Assembly: GCF_029867415.1 (NCBI RefSeq)
Contig: NW_026705417.1
Location: 186,001-250,000, forward strand
DNA: 64,000 bases
From: Vicia villosa
Lineage: Eukaryota > Streptophyta > Magnoliopsida > Fabales > Fabaceae
Direction: 5' to 3'
Shown here in pieces: positions 10,190-21,195 of this stretch. Each line of letters begins with the position of its first letter. The first letter of the stretch is position 1. The notes beneath the pieces were generated by a model. It did no database searches. It was given only the letters and a program-made list of their open reading frames with translations, and was not told where the DNA came from. The position numbers and the translations under genes are program-made.

Positions 10190-10840
10190 GATTACCTGAA
10201 AAGGTCTTTTTGGAATGGAAGTGAATGTTTGTCTTAAAGAAGACTATCTCAAATGATTTATCGAAATGGTAGCAATTTGTCTTAGAGAAAACCACCTGTA
10301 AAGGCTCTTAGAGTAGATAGAAATTTGTCTTAAAGAAGATCGCCTGAAAAGGTTCTTAGCAAGGAATGAAGAATGTCTTTAAAGACGACTACCTGAAAAG
10401 GTTGAAAGATGTCTTGAAGAAGACTACCTGAAGAGGTTCCTAAGAGGGATGATGGATTGTTTTTGAAAAAGAGACTACCTGAAAAGGTACTTAGGACAAG
10501 AATGTCTCGAAGAAAACTACCTAAACAGGTGCTTAGAAGAAAAATGTCTTGAAGAAGACTACCTAAAAAGGTACTTGGAAAAAGAAATGTCTAAAAAAGA
10601 CTACCTGAAAAGGTGCTTAGAAAAAGAATGTCTTGAAGAAGACTACCTCAAGAGGTACTTAGAAAGGTAATGTCCTGGAGAAGACTGCCTGAAAAGGAAC
10701 TTAGAAAAGAAATGTCTTGAAAAAAGACTACCTAAAGAGGTTCTTGGAAATGGTGATAATTTGTCTTGCATAAGACAGCTTGAGGAAACTCCTAGAAAGG
10801 ATCGTGAGATTCGTCTTAAAGAAGACCACATAAAGAGTTA
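10190..10840. repeat. About 42-bp minisatellite, GTCTTGAAGAAGACTACCTG type
   Basis: The word ATGTCT(T/C) starts at 10502, 10544, 10587, 10628, 10670 and 10712, so the period is 41-43 bp. Looser copies extend over about 650 bp. The unit contains a short dyad, GTCTT..AAGAC. Its sequence is unrelated to the 43-bp array 600 bp away. Confidence 0.85.
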
Positions 10841-11689
10841 CGATGTAATGTATCAACCAATGTATGTAATGCGTGATTTGTCTGTATTTGTGTGATGCTC
10901 CAATGGTAGGATATTAATAACCAAAGCGTATATAGTTCGCTGGAGTTGCAGGTCTGTTTGCTAGGATGGGGTGTGATGCTAGCGCGATTTCCCAATACCT
11001 GTTTTGTTTGAGCTCGGAAGATCGTAGTTAGGAGAAAGATTTGTTCGATGTTGTAAAGTGCGAGAACGCCTTTTTTTATGCTGTGCGCCTTATGGATTTG
11101 ATATCCATTGCCCCAATATTTTCATGGAAAAAGATGCTTATGAGGGAAGTGCCCCAGGAAATAGCCTTGTCGGATGCTTTGCCGTTTAGATTAAAGGGTG
11201 TGCCCTTGGTTTCCATGATATGGAGGACTATCCATAGTGTTCTATCCTTTGAATTTGAATTCTTCCCATGTCTGACATGCCCCTGTTTGAGATTGCTTTG
11301 AGATGTGCCCCAAGTCGATTGAACCTTAGGAAGACTGCCCTTAGTTAATAGGATGTTCGATTGTATGCCCCTGTGCTCCTTGAAATTTTTGCCCCTGTTT
11401 AGGAGAACCCCCTAGATGTGGTTCCCCCCGACTCCAGGGTCTTTATTAGAAATGATCACCTTTGATTAACCCATTTCGAGATTTCCTCGATGCTAAGTGT
11501 ATACTCGTAGATGGTGTTGTACTTTTTGAGAAGTAGCTCCAATGGAATGCGTATGCAAGTTTTGAAATCGAAGTCCGTTATGAATTAGGACTGGATGGTT
11601 TTGAAAAGAATGCTTGAAGAAGCATAGTGATTAGAAGTAGTTTTAACAAACATAGGAGTCAGTATAACAAATTCCTGCTTAATATGCTT

Positions 11690-12560
11690 TCGTAGTTAAC
11701 CTTGCCTCAATTAGGACTTTTAAATGTTGTAACTTGGCCTGGTTCATGTTTTAAGAAACAATGGATATAAGGCTCAAAATTTTATTTATCCCACCCCTTT
11801 CTCCTTGATGTTCTCTAGATCCTAAAAATTCGCCTAATCCAATGGATGTGCTTTGTTTGCAAGAGAATCGTTTCAGTTTCGATGTTGAGCAGAAGCCTTA
11901 GTAGAGATCCAAACTTTGATGACATATGTTGTAAAGATCCAAACATTGATGTGAAGCTTTGATGGTTTAGCAGTCACAAGATTATCCTTTGTATTTCGCC
12001 TTTGTTTTTATCCCTTATTTTTGCATGAGCTAATTCTTTTGAATTTGACCCATCGGGATGCCCCAATTTTGCCTAAGTCTTTTTGTTTCCTTTTATGGAA
12101 TTTTCATTTTGACTTAGCGGGCGTTTTTTATTCTTGAAAGCTCCTTTTGAGATTGATTCTTGGATATTGCATGTTGTGACTGTTATGTTGATTTTGATTT
12201 GTAAGCTTCGCCTTTGATACTTCCTCGATCTTGAATGATGTAATGAGGAAGAAGGTGTTGTAAATGTTACCTCCATTGCTTCCTCAATCTTGGATGAATG
12301 CGAGGAAGAAGATATGCTTGAACCTTATGCTTGGATTGATTGATTCTCTTGGCAACCAAAATACATCATTGAATTAGTTGACATCTACCCTGCCCCTGGT
12401 TAAAATCAAGGTTCTTTTGAAAAGTAGAAACAAACTCCAACTCCTGGCTCAAGGGGGTAACGAGGGATTAACATCCTTATATCTCCACTGTTTGGGAATG
12501 GAAACAATGCCTGTACATCCTCGGCTTGGTCTTACCTTGAAAGCATACGTTTAGCTGGAC
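11690..12560 (-). other. Ogre untranslated block conserved between Ogre-A and Ogre-B
   Basis: The phrases 'caattaggacttttaa.tgttgtaacttggcc' (about 11709) and 'tggaaacaatgcctgtacatcctc' (about 12498) recur in the same order in Ogre-B at about 29398 and 30120. No long ORF spans either copy, so conservation may reflect shared descent or an RNA function. The rest of 10841-13560 contains nothing I can assign. Confidence 0.6.
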
Positions 12561-13559
12561 TTAGTCATCTGTATTCGTCATTCTCCCTCAAGTTTGTTAA
12601 TAACCCTAAAAATAGGAGTGTGTGACTGGAAAGTCATAGTATTGAGTGAATGAAATGAATGAATTGATTCCAAAACCTGCATGGTCATCCCATTAGAATT
12701 GCTAATCCGAAGGTACAACTTTTATCCTGAGCGACACTTAGCGATTGTAGAGTTGAAACTGTGAGCACAGTAAACACCTATTGATCCTAGGGATAATCTC
12801 CTTTGTAGATCCACTGATCTTGTTTTACTCCTTAGCTCTTTAGAATTGTAGAAGTAAAAGGGTAACCTCGAATTCTTCTTTGGACATGTCAAACCTGTAG
12901 AGAATAAACTGTCAGCGGCGGGTTTTCGTCGTATCGGAACTTCATGAGCTTCCTTTGACTGAACCTCTTTTGCTTTTCCCAAGGATAGTATCACCTATAA
13001 CCCTTTTTCCTTTGGTATGGGGTTGACATATGTCGCATTCCCTCCATCGGAGTCATGCACCTTTGCTCAGGGTATTGCCCCAATTGGACTGACCCTTACC
13101 CCAGGTTATCATAGAGCGTCCTTAAAAGTTTGATATGTTCTAAGATGAACCCCTTTATGACTACATACATCTTGAGTGTATCTATGAGGGAACTCTTTGT
13201 TGAACTAATCATTGCTCGATGACAACCTTTATTGTATTCATAATCATGTTATGACAAGGCATGGACATGCGGCTGGCATGGCGAGAGGCATCTTTTTCTT
13301 TAGCAAGACTAAGATCTTTTATTCTCCTTGCTCCATAGTCTACGATCCTTTGATTTTTTTTTGCGAGTCTCAGGAAATCGGCTAGCGCGGTAAGTGTGGA
13401 TGCGGGTGAAGATGCAAATGTAAATGTAGATGCAAATGTATGTCAATGCTAATGCATGCGTATGCGAGAGACTCCTTGTATTATAACTCCATGTATGCAA
13501 TGCAGACGTGTAACATATGATCCTAGGGATAGCCTTAGAGGCGACATTAGACCCTCTTG

Positions 13560-14240
13560 GAATCTTTGCAGGATAAATGTTATGACACGCTAAAGGAAAT
13601 CCCTTGGATTCGAGAGTATGCAGAAGATAGCGGCTAGTGACCGTTCAAGATAGTCACTAAATCTCATGGCAATCGAGAGGCCAATCAATGTGTACCAATG
13701 CATTTGTCCCTCGTGGGAAGGTTCTCTATGCGGAACACAACCTATCTAAGGACGATATGGACGAAGAGAAATCCCTACAGGCTAGGGATGTGATGTGTAA
13801 AGGGAGATCCCAAACTCTACAAGTTAGAGGGTGCGCGGGAATAAGCATGGAGTGACCGTTCAGGACAGTCACTAGATTTCATAGCCATCGAGAGGCCAAT
13901 CGAACGCATGCTAGTGAAGTTGTCCTTCGGGGAAGGACGCGTCATTGTGGAAACACGTGGATGTAACAAAAAATCCCTGTATGCTAGGGAGTACGTAGTA
14001 GCAAGCACGGGGTGACCGTTCACGACAATCACCGAATCGCATGGCCATCGAGAGGCCAATTGACGTGCGTTAATGGAAATGTCCTTCGTGGGAAGGACGC
14101 GTAGTTGTAAGAATACAAGGATATAAAAATAAAATCCCCACAGGCTAGGGGATGCATAGATGGTGATGTCTTCCGTGGGAAAGACACGGTCTTTTAGAAA
14201 TTAGAGTCCCTACAGGCTAGGGACCACGTAGGGATACCTG
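13560..14240. repeat. Long-unit tandem repeat (160-215 bp) in Ogre-A
   Basis: The phrase TGACCGTTCA starts at 13638, 13853 and 14013. Between repeats recur 'catcgagaggccaat', 'gtccttcgtgggaaggac' and 'atcccta.aggctaggga'. Several of these are short inverted repeats (CCTTCGTGGGAAGG, TCCCTACAGGCTAGGGA). Units vary in length, so this is a degraded array. Confidence 0.75.
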
Positions 14241-15040
14241 CAAAATCCAAACGCATAGATATCCAAAGCAAATAAGTTGCAAACATATAATAAGCACATG
14301 AGCACGAAAGTCCTAGGTTCATAGGTTCGACGTAGGGGGCTCTAGGGAGCCAACCTTTTTATGGGAGTGTTCTAGAAGGTCTCATGGGGTCGTTCATAGC
14401 CTCCGAGACTTTTTGTCTCTTCGGATTTTAGAACAACTCATTTTATCCATGAGGTTCGAATTTTTGGGGTAGGTTCCCGGAGAGATCAGCTAAGTATCCA
14501 GTCCAGCCCTCCACAAAGTCAAGCTTCGTTTCTGACCTTTCCAAATACCTAACCCACTCCGAGTGGAGTTATCAGTGAGACTCGTAAGGCGATTCATGTC
14601 CCCTTTTGGTCTCAAAGTTAACTCCCACACTTAAGGTTTAACAACAATTTTATATAACCCAACAGATATAGTAGGAAAAAATATATTCATTTAAATAAAT
14701 ATTTAATTAAATTGCGGTGATGAAATTGCGAAGGAAAATAAATAAATAAATAAATAAAATTTAAATATTTAAGAACTAACCTTGGAATCCGCCCGCTTGC
14801 AGTTTTGAGAATGCATTAAAGCAGCGATTATTTAAATAAATATATTTATTTAACTAACATAAATAGTTGGAAAGAATAAATGAATAAATAAAAATTTAAA
14901 TATTTACAAAAATAAATAAACCCTAAAAATGGCTAATTAGCCAAACCCTGAAAATTTCGCCAAAAACCTAAACCGTTTGCCACAAACCTAAACCTAAACC
15001 CTCTCAAGCCTTAGGAGCATAGTAATTCACTGTTAAGTGT

Positions 15041-15057
15041 CCCCAGCAGAGTCGCCA
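15041..15057 (-). other. Primer binding site of Ogre-A (minus strand)
   Basis: The minus strand reads TGGCGACTCTGCTGGGG two bases from the LTR end. This primer site is used by Ogre-type elements and is usually assigned to tRNA-Arg. The same 17 bases occur at 39970-39986. Confidence 0.88.
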
Positions 15058-15059
15058 GC

Positions 15060-15595
15060 TGTAGTAACCTGCCTAAAATTTATAGCTCAGAGAGTCGCCA
15101 CCTATTCTGAAGGGCGAATAGGAAACCCTACGCAGTTTAGAGATCAGGGTAAGATACTATATTCAGGTCGAGGGAAGGTGTTAGGCACCCTCAACCCTTT
15201 CCTAAAGGCTAGCATTTAAAGATAAAGGTTTATGGCAAGATTATGGGGTTTAATAGCTAAGGAATTGAACAGGGGGAAAATTAAGATTTTGAGGAAGGGG
15301 ACTCGCCTTGTTGCCAAGTGCCTACGTATCTCCTTATGGAGAATCAGAGTCAACGTAGTTCGGGCACAGGATTGTACGCCTTAGAATTGATTATAGAGAT
15401 TGTGTGAAGTTGTTTTGAAATTATTTTGAGGCTCTTCGAATTGCCTATCGCAGTTTGAATTTGATTTGAAAGGGCATTTTGAGTTGCCCAGGATAAAAAT
15501 CCTGTAGTATCGTGGTTTAGTGTATTTTAGATGTTTCGGGCGTACAACCCTGATTTGGCACAATTAACCGCAATGATCAATAGGTTTGATCACCA
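15060..15595 (-). repeat. Truncated Ogre-A right LTR (5' LTR), first 536 bp only
   Basis: It matches 18513-19050 with only a few differences, then stops at ..CACCATGG where Tat pol begins in mid-frame (WDYDEMPG). The remaining 2.1 kb of the LTR is gone. The junction shares a few bases (CCATGG against CCATAG), so a deletion with microhomology is likely. Confidence 0.88.
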
Positions 15596-17123
15596 TGGGA
15601 CTATGATGAGATGCCTGGTTTAGGGAGAGATCTAGTCGAATTAAAGCTGCCTATAAAGAAAGGGAAGAAACCCATCAAGCAAACACCTAGGAGGTTCGCA
15701 CCAGAGATTCTCTCGAAGATCAAAGCAGAGGTCGAAAGACTTCTCCGTTGCAAGTTCATCAGAACTACAAGGTATGTTGAATGGATTGCTAATATTATGC
15801 CTGTTATCAAAAAGAACTATTCGTTAAGAGTATGCATAGATTTCCGTAATCTAAATGCAGCAACTCCTAAGGATGAATATCCCATGCCTATGGCTGAAAT
15901 GCTAGTAGATTCAGCCGCAGGCTTTGAATATTTAAGTATGTGGGATGGATATTCTGGTTATAACCAGATCTTCATTATAGAAGAAGATGTGTCCAAAACA
16001 GCTTTTCGCTTCCCAAGGGCAATAGGCACCTACGAATGGGTTGTGATGCCTTTTGGTCTGAAAAACGCTGTGGCAACTTATCAAAGAGCAATGAATTCTA
16101 TATTCCATGATTTTATAGAAACTTTCATGCAAGTATACATAGATGACATTGTTGTAAAATGTGTTTCAGATCACAGTCATCTGGACCATCTGAGCCAATC
16201 ATTCGAATGAATGAGAAAACATGGCTTAAAGATGAATCCCCTTAAATGTGCTTTCTTTGTGCAGGCTGGAGATTTCCTGGGCTTCGTAGTCCACAAAAAG
16301 GGAATATAAATTAATCAGAATAAGACGAAGGCTATTATGGAGACAAAGCCTCCATCCATAAAGAAAGAACTACAATCTTTACTGGGAAAGATAAACTTCT
16401 TAAGAAGACTTATCTCTAACTTGAGTGGACGCACGCAAGCTTTTTGCCCCTTACTTCGACTGAAGCAAGGAAGGTTCAAATGGCATGCCGAACATCAAGA
16501 AGCTTTTGAAAAAATCAAGCAATATTTGATGCATCCACCAATATTGTCTCCCCCAAATGGGAAGAAGCGCATGCGCCTGTATATCTCAGCTTCAGATAAT
16601 ACAATAGGTAGCATGTTAGCTCAAGAAGACGACAATGGCATTGAAAGAGCCATTTATTACCTAAGTAGAGTACTGAATGATGTAAAGACTTGGTATAGTG
16701 CAATAGAGAAACTCAGCCTTTGCTTATATTTCTCTTATATGAAACTCAAGTATTATATAAAGCAAGTTGATGTTTATGTTTCACCTCATTTTGATGTTAT
16801 CAAACATATGCTATCTAAACCAATATTGCATAGTCGAATTGGCAAATGGGCTTTGGCCCTTACTGAGTAATCTTTAATCTTTCAACCCCTTAAGGCAATG
16901 AAATGACAAATCGTGTCAGATTTCATTGTTTACCATGCAGTGGTTAAGAACCCTCAACAATATGTAGAATTGAAGCCTTGGAATTTATACTTCGAGGGTT
17001 CAACGCATAAAGAAGGAAGCGGCGTTGGGATACTAATAATTTCTCCTGATGGAATTCCAACAAAGCTCAAGTATAAGATCGAAGGTCCCTTATGCTCCAA
17101 CAACGAAGCTGAGCACGAAGCAC
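15596..17123 (+). pseudogene. Tat-lineage Ty3/gypsy pol fragment: RT, RNase H, start of second RNase H
   Basis: The frame opens at WDYDEMPGLGRDLVELKL with no gag or protease before it. Reverse transcriptase motifs follow: CIDFRNLNAATPKDEYPMP, YNQIFI, FPRAIGTYEWVVMPFGLKNA and the active site YIDDIVVK (about 16135). The frame has stops (16208-16210, near 16307) and further RT/RNase H text (FLGFVVHKKGI, MRLYISASDNTIGSMLAQ). After a stop at 16868-16870, an archaeal-type second RNase H begins (WNLYFEGSTHKEGSGVGILI), diagnostic of the Tat/Ogre clade. Its first catalytic Asp is Glu here. The hAT insertion cuts it at 17124. Not functional. Confidence 0.92.
17116..17123. repeat. 8-bp TSD CGAAGCAC of the hAT element (left)
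   Basis: CGAAGCAC recurs at 17858-17865. Removing the element and one copy rejoins the second RNase H reading frame. Confidence 0.93.
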
Positions 17124-17519
17124 TAGAGCTATCAAAATGGGCTCGGCCCATTGGGCCGGTCCATAAGCCCTACAATTTAGTCCGGGTCGGGCCGCAAAAT
17201 ACCTTAAAAAAAGACGACCCTGTCTTTTTGGGCCAGCCCACCGGACCTATGTTTTTTATGGGCTGGGCCAGGCCGGGCCAAGCGGGCTTCGGGCTGGCCC
17301 ATTAAAAAAAGATTTTGGTGAATATTGGAGAAAAAATATTGAGATAAGATATGATTTTATAAATGTGTTTTCAAGTCATAAAGAAAAGTTAAAGAGGATC
17401 AAGATATATTTTCAAAATGATGTGATAAAGGAAATAGTTGTGAGATGTAGAAAAAATTCGATAAGTATTGGTGATAATATTAAGTTACTTTATACTTTTA
17501 CATGGATGGTTTTGTGGTA

Positions 17520-17580
<61 letters not shown>

Positions 17581-17857
17581 GGATAAATATTTTAAACATC
17601 ACTTATATACGTTTATGATGACTTTTTACTTATGTTGTATTGCATTTATCCATTACATCCTTTTTATAAAATTAAAATTATAATATTGAAATACGGGTCG
17701 GGCAAGCCCATCGGGCCGCACGGGCCGTTGAAAAATGGGCCGCGCTCATTTTATGTGGCCCATTTAGCAATTGGGCTGGGACGGGCCAGCCCATTAAAAC
17801 ACGTTGGCCCATCGGGACGAAGCGGGTTGGGTCGGGCCGGCTCATTTGACAACACTA
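17124..17857. mobile_element. Non-autonomous hAT-type DNA transposon (734 bp)
   Basis: Ends are imperfect inverted repeats: left TAGAGCTATCAAAATGGGC, right (read inward on the minus strand) TAGTGTTGTCAAATGAGCC. The 8-bp TSD and TAG-start ends are those of the hAT superfamily. Both ends are rich in GGGCC/GGCCC words that extend the inverted repeats loosely. No transposase is encoded. The centre holds an (AT)n tract. Orientation cannot be decided. Confidence 0.9.
17524..17577. repeat. (AT)n microsatellite within the hAT element
   Basis: About 50 bp of perfect AT dinucleotides. ORFs translated as IYIYIY across it are artefacts. Confidence 0.97.
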
Positions 17858-17865
17858 CGAAGCAC

Positions 17866-18512
17866 TGATCGCTGGACTTGAAGCTTTGTTAGAATTGGGG
17901 GCAACAAGAGTCGAAATTAAAGGAGACACAGAACTAGTGATTAAGCAACTGACGAAGGAATACAAATGTATCAAAGAGAATTTGATTATGTATTTTGTCA
18001 TAGCAAATAGGCTGCTTAAAAAATTCGAGTATGTGGAGTTAAAACACGTCTCAAGGATGAATAATCAAGAAGCGAATGATTTGGCACAATTAGCTTTAGG
18101 ATACAAGGTATCAAAGGAAAAACTAGAAGAACTGATCGAAGTAAGAGGCAAAGCAATGGCCACGAAGCTTTCTCCAAGTGATCTGGAGAACTCACAATTA
18201 GGTTTTGCTAACAAAGAGGAGTTCGAGGTTTTAAATATAGACTTCTTAGCAGATACAGATTGGAGGAGTCCAATTGTGAACTACCTAAAAGACCCTTCGA
18301 CAGATACAGATAGAAAGGTAAAGTATCGAGCCTTATCATACTTCTTGATGGGAAACGAATTATTTAAGAAAACTCCTGAAGGTGTTTTACTAAAGTGTTT
18401 GGGCGAAGCTGAAGCATACTTGGCTCTCTCGAATGTACATAGTGAGGCATGTGGTGCTCACCAAGCGGGGCACAAAATGAATTGGCTTTTGTTTCGATAT
18501 GGAATGTATTGG
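17866..18512 (+). pseudogene. Tat pol continued: end of second RNase H and integrase zinc-binding region
   Basis: The frame resumes at LIAGLEALLELGATRVEIKGDTELVIKQ and runs through KHVSRMNNQEANDLAQLAL (RNase H end). A linker follows, then the integrase N-terminal region (MGNELFKKTPEGVLLKCLGEAEAYLALSNVH, HQAGHKMNW). It stops at YW where the solo LTR is inserted at 18513. The N-terminal HHCC finger is completed after the LTR by CQEC (about 21250). Confidence 0.9.
18508..18512. repeat. TSD ATTGG of the solo Ogre-A-family LTR (left)
   Basis: ATTGG at 18508-18512 and again at 21196-21200 flanks the TG..CA ends of the solo LTR. Confidence 0.96.
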
Positions 18513-21195
18513 TGTAGCAACCTGACTAAAATTTATAGCTCAGAGAGTCGCCACCTATTCTGAAGGGCGAATAGGAAACCCTACGCAGTTTAGAGATCAG
18601 GGTAAGATACTATATTCAGGTCGAGGGAAGGTGTTAGGCACCCTCAACCCTTTCCTAAAGGCTAGCATTTAAAGATAAAGGTTTATGGCAAGATTATGGG
18701 GTTTAATAGCTAAGGAATTGAACAGGGGGAAAATTAAGATTTTGAGGAAGGGGACTCGCCTTGTTGCCAAGTGCCTACGTATCTCCTTATGGAGAATCAG
18801 AGTCAACGTAGTTCGGGCACAGGATTGTACGCCTTAGAATTGATTATAGAGATTGTGTGAAGTTGTTTTGAAATTGTTTTGAGGCTCTTCGAATTGCCTA
18901 TCGCAGTTTGAATTTGATTTGAAAGGGCATTTTGAGTTGCCCAGGATAAAAATCCTGTAGTATCGTGGTTTAGTGTATTTTAGATGTTTCGGGCGTACAA
19001 CCCTGATTTGGCACAATTAACCGCAATGATCAATAGGTTTGATTACCATAGTTAAAAGATTGGGGTTTTGCACCATTACCAATTCAAATCGATTGATTCG
19101 ATTATCACTACTAATGAATTAACGTATTTTATTACTTTATGAATTTGTATTTTTATACTGTTACCTCTCATAACCGATTACTACGATTACAAATAATAAC
19201 AAATTGATAAGGTATGCTAATCATCATAACCAATAAGATGGTTAAAACCATTTAGCAAAATAAAGTGTATTTCAATTTATAGGATTTGATTAATTAAATT
19301 AATCGATTATTAACCATCGCGACCAATAGATTTAGTCGGAACGAATAATAAATTAAATCCTAAAACCTTAGCTCAGTGTTCAATGGGATTGGGCAAACCC
19401 TAATAGTCATAACCTATCTAGGTTTTTTTGTGATTATAAATAATTAAAATTAATTAAATAAATTAAATGAATAATCGAAATAATCAAATAATCGGAGAAA
19501 ATATCCTAATCCTAAAGCCTAATCCTAATTTTATTATCTTAATCCTAATTAAATTAATTAATTAAACTAAATAATATTAGTTAATATTAACCTAAATATT
19601 CAAATAATAAAATAAAAATAAAAAATTAAATGAAACCTGGGTAGTAATCTTGCACAGCGCGCTCTTGAGGATCTATGGTGGTCCTGCATTTTGATGTACA
19701 TTAGATCTGGCAATCTATTCATCCACTAGTTGTAATTGAAGATGTATGGTGGGTGTGAATACATTGGCGGCACCAGATCTTGCAGCAAGTCAGTCCTAAA
19801 CAAATAAATAAAAATAGTTGTTGGAGCCGAGTATCGAACCGCCTTAGCCACATGAGCTGCGCTATTTTGCTGTCAAAACTATGATCCCATACGTTAATAC
19901 ATGATAAAATAAGCGAGCAAAATAAATAAAAAAAGGAGGCGCGACGCTGTAGTCCTTCTTCCTCGCTGAACCTTTTTTCTTCTGCAAACAGAACCACCTT
20001 TTACCTACAGTTTTTTCCCGCCGTGGCTAAATATGTTCACCCCAAAACCTGCGTATTAATACCAATAAAGGCAATAAAATGCTGGAGAACGATTATACGT
20101 AACCTCGCGAATCTAATAAGCTCCTTAATTGGCCATGAAATCGCTGTTATTTGATTCCCCTAAAATCATGGACATGAACCCTAACAATGGCACCACTCCA
20201 AACCTGCACTTAATATACAATTAAATTGCCCAGAAAGTATCAACACATCATTGTAAACATGAATATACAATTAAAATCGATTTACAACGCATGAAAGGGG
20301 ATCATCGATGTTGAAAAAAAAATTGAGAAAAACTGTGTCCTCTAGTACGTGATTCCTAACGTGGTATGGCTTTGTGATGATCCAAACTGCTTCAGTGAAT
20401 ACCTATGAAGCAAATTCAAACCTTTGAACGTCTTGAATTCCTATGCAAATTGAAAAAATCGAATCTCCCTTTTCTGAGTTTTGGTGAGTCCGGTTTTTAG
20501 TTCTTGGAGGCCGAAAGAAAACCCCCCTACCGCCTGCAGTTGTTCTTAGTATATATGTGGGCTTGAATTAGGTCAACAACTTGAAGGAAATCCAATATAA
20601 TCTTGTTCTTTGTTGGTGGAAAATTTGATTGAGAATTTTTATCAAATCTTTCCAAAATTGCTCTTTTCTTGCCCTTGAAACTGTGCACGAATTTGGATCC
20701 AATTATAGTGATATCATCATAATATTTTCATCCCATAATAGACCTTAAACCAAATCTTTGATTTTCTATTATTTATCTTAATTAAATTCAAATTTAAATG
20801 AATTAAAATCAAATTTAATTAAATAAAATAATAACATGGCATGGGATTGGGCCAAGGGCTTATAACAATATTAGAATCAAGTTTGGATCAAAGAAATAAG
20901 GGCCCATTTAGAGAATTTTCAAAATTAGTCAATATCTCCTTCATACATTCTTTCAAACTTTGCCAACTTTAACAAGACGTAACTCCTTCAATATTTGTCA
21001 TAAAAATATGTTCCAGGACTTTTTGGAAAGCTCAAAGAGTCCTCTAAATGACCTTTTTGGTTTCATATCGATTGAAGCTTCAATGCTCAAGTTATGAGAT
21101 TTGACCTAAAAGGTATTTCTTGTTGACTTTTGGAGGACCTATAATCTCTTGTACCCCTCAGATGAAATGAGATGGGCAAATTTCGGGGTATGACA
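18513..21195 (-). mobile_element. Solo LTR of the Ogre-A family in Tat integrase
   Basis: 2683 bp from TGTAGCAACC to GGGTATGACA, flanked by ATTGG duplications, with no internal region. It is the product of recombination between the two LTRs of a full element. Its complete sequence defines the LTR of this family and shows that 1-8672 and 15060-15595 are parts of the same LTR. It keeps the empty AATAC site (20399-20403) that is filled at 1366. The tRNA-like module has a 26-bp deletion near 19840. Confidence 0.95.

Larger units (their letters stand above)
8673..15059 (-). mobile_element. Interior of Ogre-A (minus strand), non-coding
   Basis: Bounded on the left by the 3' LTR end and a polypurine tract and on the right by the minus-strand primer site. 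For 6.4 kb no frame encodes gag, protease or pol; short ORFs have no recognisable domain. It holds at least three tandem-repeat blocks (9300-9620, 10190-10840, 13560-14240). Two blocks (about 11690-11830 and 12390-12560) have close counterparts in Ogre-B (29390-29520 and 29990-30200). Ogre/Tat elements are known for hypervariable, satellite-generating 3' untranslated regions. Here such DNA fills the whole interior, so this is a deletion or non-autonomous derivative. Confidence 0.75.

Noticed and set aside
17365..17683. ORFs with IYIYIY repeats
   Set aside because: Translation of the (AT)n microsatellite inside the hAT element.
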